Below, piece after piece: positions 62,313 to 64,000 of a DNA stretch of 64,000 nt. The DNA lies in assembly GCA_016401345.1 (NCBI GenBank), contig JAEACG010000002.1, positions 558,001 to 622,000 on the forward strand, read 5' to 3'. The stretch comes from Fictibacillus nanhaiensis. Its GTDB lineage: Bacteria > Bacillota > Bacilli > Bacillales > Fictibacillaceae. The position numbers were made by a program, and so were the translations under genes. Numbering within the stretch: the stretch's first letter is position 1; every line of letters begins with the position of its first letter. The notes beneath the pieces were generated by a model. The model saw nothing but the letters and a program-made list of their open reading frames with translations, was not told the origin of the DNA and did not search any database.

Positions 62313-63734
62313 ATGTCAAAAGACTTTGATTTGGTCATATTGGGCGGAGGGACTGGCGGCTATGTAGCTGCCATCCGAGCTGCTCAATTAGGAAAAACCG
62401 TTGCAGTTGTTGAAAAAGGAAAGCTTGGAGGTACTTGCTTACATAGAGGATGTATACCGAGTAAAGCTTTATTAAGAAGTGCTGAAGTATACAAAACAGC
62501 CAAAAAAGCTGCAGACTTTGGTGTTGAGATTGAAGGAATCGGCTTGAACTTTTCCAAGATGCAAGAACGTAAGCAATCCATCGTAAATCAACTACACATG
62601 GGTGTACAAAGTTTGATGAAAAAAGGAAAGATCGAAGTCTATGAAGGAATCGGACGTATCCTAGGGCCATCCATCTTTTCTCCGATGCCAGGTACAATAT
62701 CAGTTGAGTTTAATGATGGTACAGAAAATGAGATTCTAATTCCGCAGAACGTAATTGTTGCAACAGGGTCTAGACCACGTTCATTACCAGGATTAGAGAT
62801 CGACGGTGATCTTGTTATGTCTAGTGATGAAGCACTTGAGATGGAGAACTTGCCATCATCAATCATCATCGTCGGCGGTGGAGTAATCGGGATTGAATGG
62901 GCGTCTATGCTCAATGATCTTGGAGTGGAAGTAACAGTACTAGAATATGCTGACAGAATCGTACCGACAGAAGACGAAGAGATTTCGAAAGAGGCTGCGC
63001 GAGTTCTCAAGAAAAAAGGGATCAAGCTCGTAACAAGTGCAAAAGTCCTTCCTGATACATTAGAAAAAGGCGAAAGCGTAATAATTTCAGCTGAACATAA
63101 AGGCGAGACAAAACAATTTAGTGCCGAGAAGATGCTCGTTTCTGTTGGACGCATGGCGAACACAGAAGGTATCGGTTTAGAAAATACCATCATAAAAGTT
63201 GAAAACGGATACATTCAGACGAATGAATACTTCCAAACCGCAGAGAGCCACATTTATGCGATCGGAGATGTAATCGGAGGACTTCAACTCGCGCATGTTG
63301 CATCCCACGAGGGGATCACGGCAGTAGAACACTTGTCTAACCTGCAACCTGAGCCGATCAACTATGATAATATTTCAAAATGTATCTATTCAAGTCCAGA
63401 GATGGCAAGTGTCGGTCTTACTGAGAAACAAGCTAAAGATCAAGGCTTTAACGTAAAAGTGGGCAAGTTTCCTTTTAAAGCGATTGGAAAAGCTCTTGTA
63501 TATGGTGAAAGTGATGGGTTTGTTAAGATCGTTGCAAATAAAGACAACGATGACCTTTTAGGCGTTCATATGATCGGACCTCACGTAACGGATATGATCT
63601 CTGAAGCCGGCTTAGCGAAAGTTTTAGACGCAACACCGTGGGAGATGGCTCATACCATCCATCCACATCCATCTCTATCAGAAGTATTTGGTGAAGCAGC
63701 GTTGGCTGTTGAAGGAAAAGCGATCCATTTCTAA
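62313..63734 (+). CDS. lpdV: Dihydrolipoyl dehydrogenase (E3) of the branched-chain keto acid complex
   Basis: Reoxidises dihydrolipoamide on the E2 component with FAD and NAD. The 473-residue flavoprotein has the FAD motif GGGTGGYVAA (about 11), the redox disulfide in GGTCLHRGCIPS (about Cys42 and Cys47), the NAD motif GGGVIGIEWASM, and the catalytic His in HPHPSLSE. ATG 62313 follows AAGGAGA. It is dedicated to the Bkd complex by context. Confidence 0.95.
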   Translation: MSKDFDLVILGGGTGGYVAAIRAAQLGKTVAVVEKGKLGGTCLHRGCIPSKALLRSAEVYKTAKKAADFGVEIEGIGLNFSKMQERKQSIVNQLHMGVQSLMKKGKIEVYEGIGRILGPSIFSPMPGTISVEFNDGTENEILIPQNVIVATGSRPRSLPGLEIDGDLVMSSDEALEMENLPSSIIIVGGGVIGIEWASMLNDLGVEVTVLEYADRIVPTEDEEISKEAARVLKKKGIKLVTSAKVLPDTLEKGESVIISAEHKGETKQFSAEKMLVSVGRMANTEGIGLENTIIKVENGYIQTNEYFQTAESHIYAIGDVIGGLQLAHVASHEGITAVEHLSNLQPEPINYDNISKCIYSSPEMASVGLTEKQAKDQGFNVKVGKFPFKAIGKALVYGESDGFVKIVANKDNDDLLGVHMIGPHVTDMISEAGLAKVLDATPWEMAHTIHPHPSLSEVFGEAALAVEGKAIHF

Positions 63735-63747
63735 GGAGGTAAAACAA

Positions 63748-64000
63748 ATGGCAGAATTACGTCATGAACAATTAGGCTTAACCAATGAAGATGTAATCCA
63801 TATGTATAGAACGATGTTATTAGCAAGAAAAATTGATGAGCGTATGTGGCTATTAAACCGCGCTGGAAAAATTCCTTTCGTTATTTCGTGCCAGGGTCAA
63901 GAAGCAGCCCAAGTTGGTGCAGCGATGGCTTTAGATAATGAGAAAGATTTTGTGTTGCCGTACTACCGTGACATGGGTGTTGTTTTACAGTTTGGTATGA
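63748..64000 (+). CDS. bkdAA: Branched-chain keto acid dehydrogenase E1 alpha, 5' part only
   Basis: The frame from ATG 63748, behind TAAGGAGG, is open to the window end (84 codons). It begins MAELRHEQLGLTNEDVIHMY and contains MLLARKIDERMWLLNRAGKI and the CQGQEAAQVG block typical of E1 alpha subunits; the thiamine diphosphate motif lies beyond the edge. The full enzyme decarboxylates branched keto acids together with E1 beta and E2, expected just downstream. Confidence 0.93.
   Translation, partial: MAELRHEQLGLTNEDVIHMYRTMLLARKIDERMWLLNRAGKIPFVISCQGQEAAQVGAAMALDNEKDFVLPYYRDMGVVLQFGM

Overview
The window reads as chromosomal DNA of an endospore-forming member of the Bacillaceae. The gene order from yqgQ-glcK through comG, gcv, spoIIIA, accBC, folD-xse-ispA-dxs and spo0A to the bkd operon matches the core Bacillus subtilis map closely. 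Sporulation genes (spoIIIAA-AH, spoIVB, spo0A, splB, a SpoVAF homolog) and Gram-positive signals (strong AGGAGG ribosome sites, TTG/GTG starts, U-tract terminators) support this. Protein resemblance suggests Fictibacillus or a neighbouring environmental or alkaliphilic lineage, but genus is inference. I see no prophage, insertion sequence or CRISPR array.

Layout. 1-11.8 kb: an unrecognised membrane protein cut by the window edge, an M42 aminopeptidase, a SpoVAF-type germination protein, yqgQ-glcK, an LtaS-type lipoteichoic acid synthase, a LysM/M14 wall peptidase, small conserved Bacillus proteins (yqgW, yqgY), yqgX, a methyltransferase and mgsR. 11.8-16.7 kb: tRNA-Gln on the minus strand, then the seven-gene comG DNA-uptake pseudopilus operon, tightly coupled to shikimate kinase, and yqzE. 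16.8-24.9 kb: yqhHG (minus), then a tandem glycine riboswitch controlling gcvT-gcvPA-gcvPB, followed by yqhL and lipM, which supplies octanoyl groups for lipoylation. 25-34.9 kb: a B12-dependent ribonucleotide reductase, spore photoproduct lyase, mntR, yqhO, yqhPQ, yqhR (figP), aroQ, papA and efp.

35.4-43.1 kb: the complete spoIIIA operon behind a good sigma-E promoter, then accB-accC and yqhY. 43.7-55.2 kb: nusB, folD, xseAB, ispA, a long structured noncoding RNA, its membrane partner gene, dxs, yqxC, ahrC, recN and spoIVB. 55.5-64 kb: spo0A with its 0A boxes, yqzF, and the sigma-54 dependent branched-chain keto acid operon (bkdR | ptb-bcd-buk-lpdV-bkdAA, the last one cut by the window end).

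The standout feature is the segment of about 613 nt between ispA and dxs. It has no credible gene and is closed by an exact 8-bp helix joining its two ends. It is followed immediately by a multi-pass membrane protein. Position, length and neighbour match OLE (Ornate Large Extremophilic) RNA and its partner OapA, a rare giant bacterial RNA-protein complex. Further items worth attention are two aligned 21-nt-period repeat blocks placed behind terminators, a long inverted-repeat element before nusB, a duplicated block in the bkd sigma-54 promoter region, and an unusually short SpoIIIAH.
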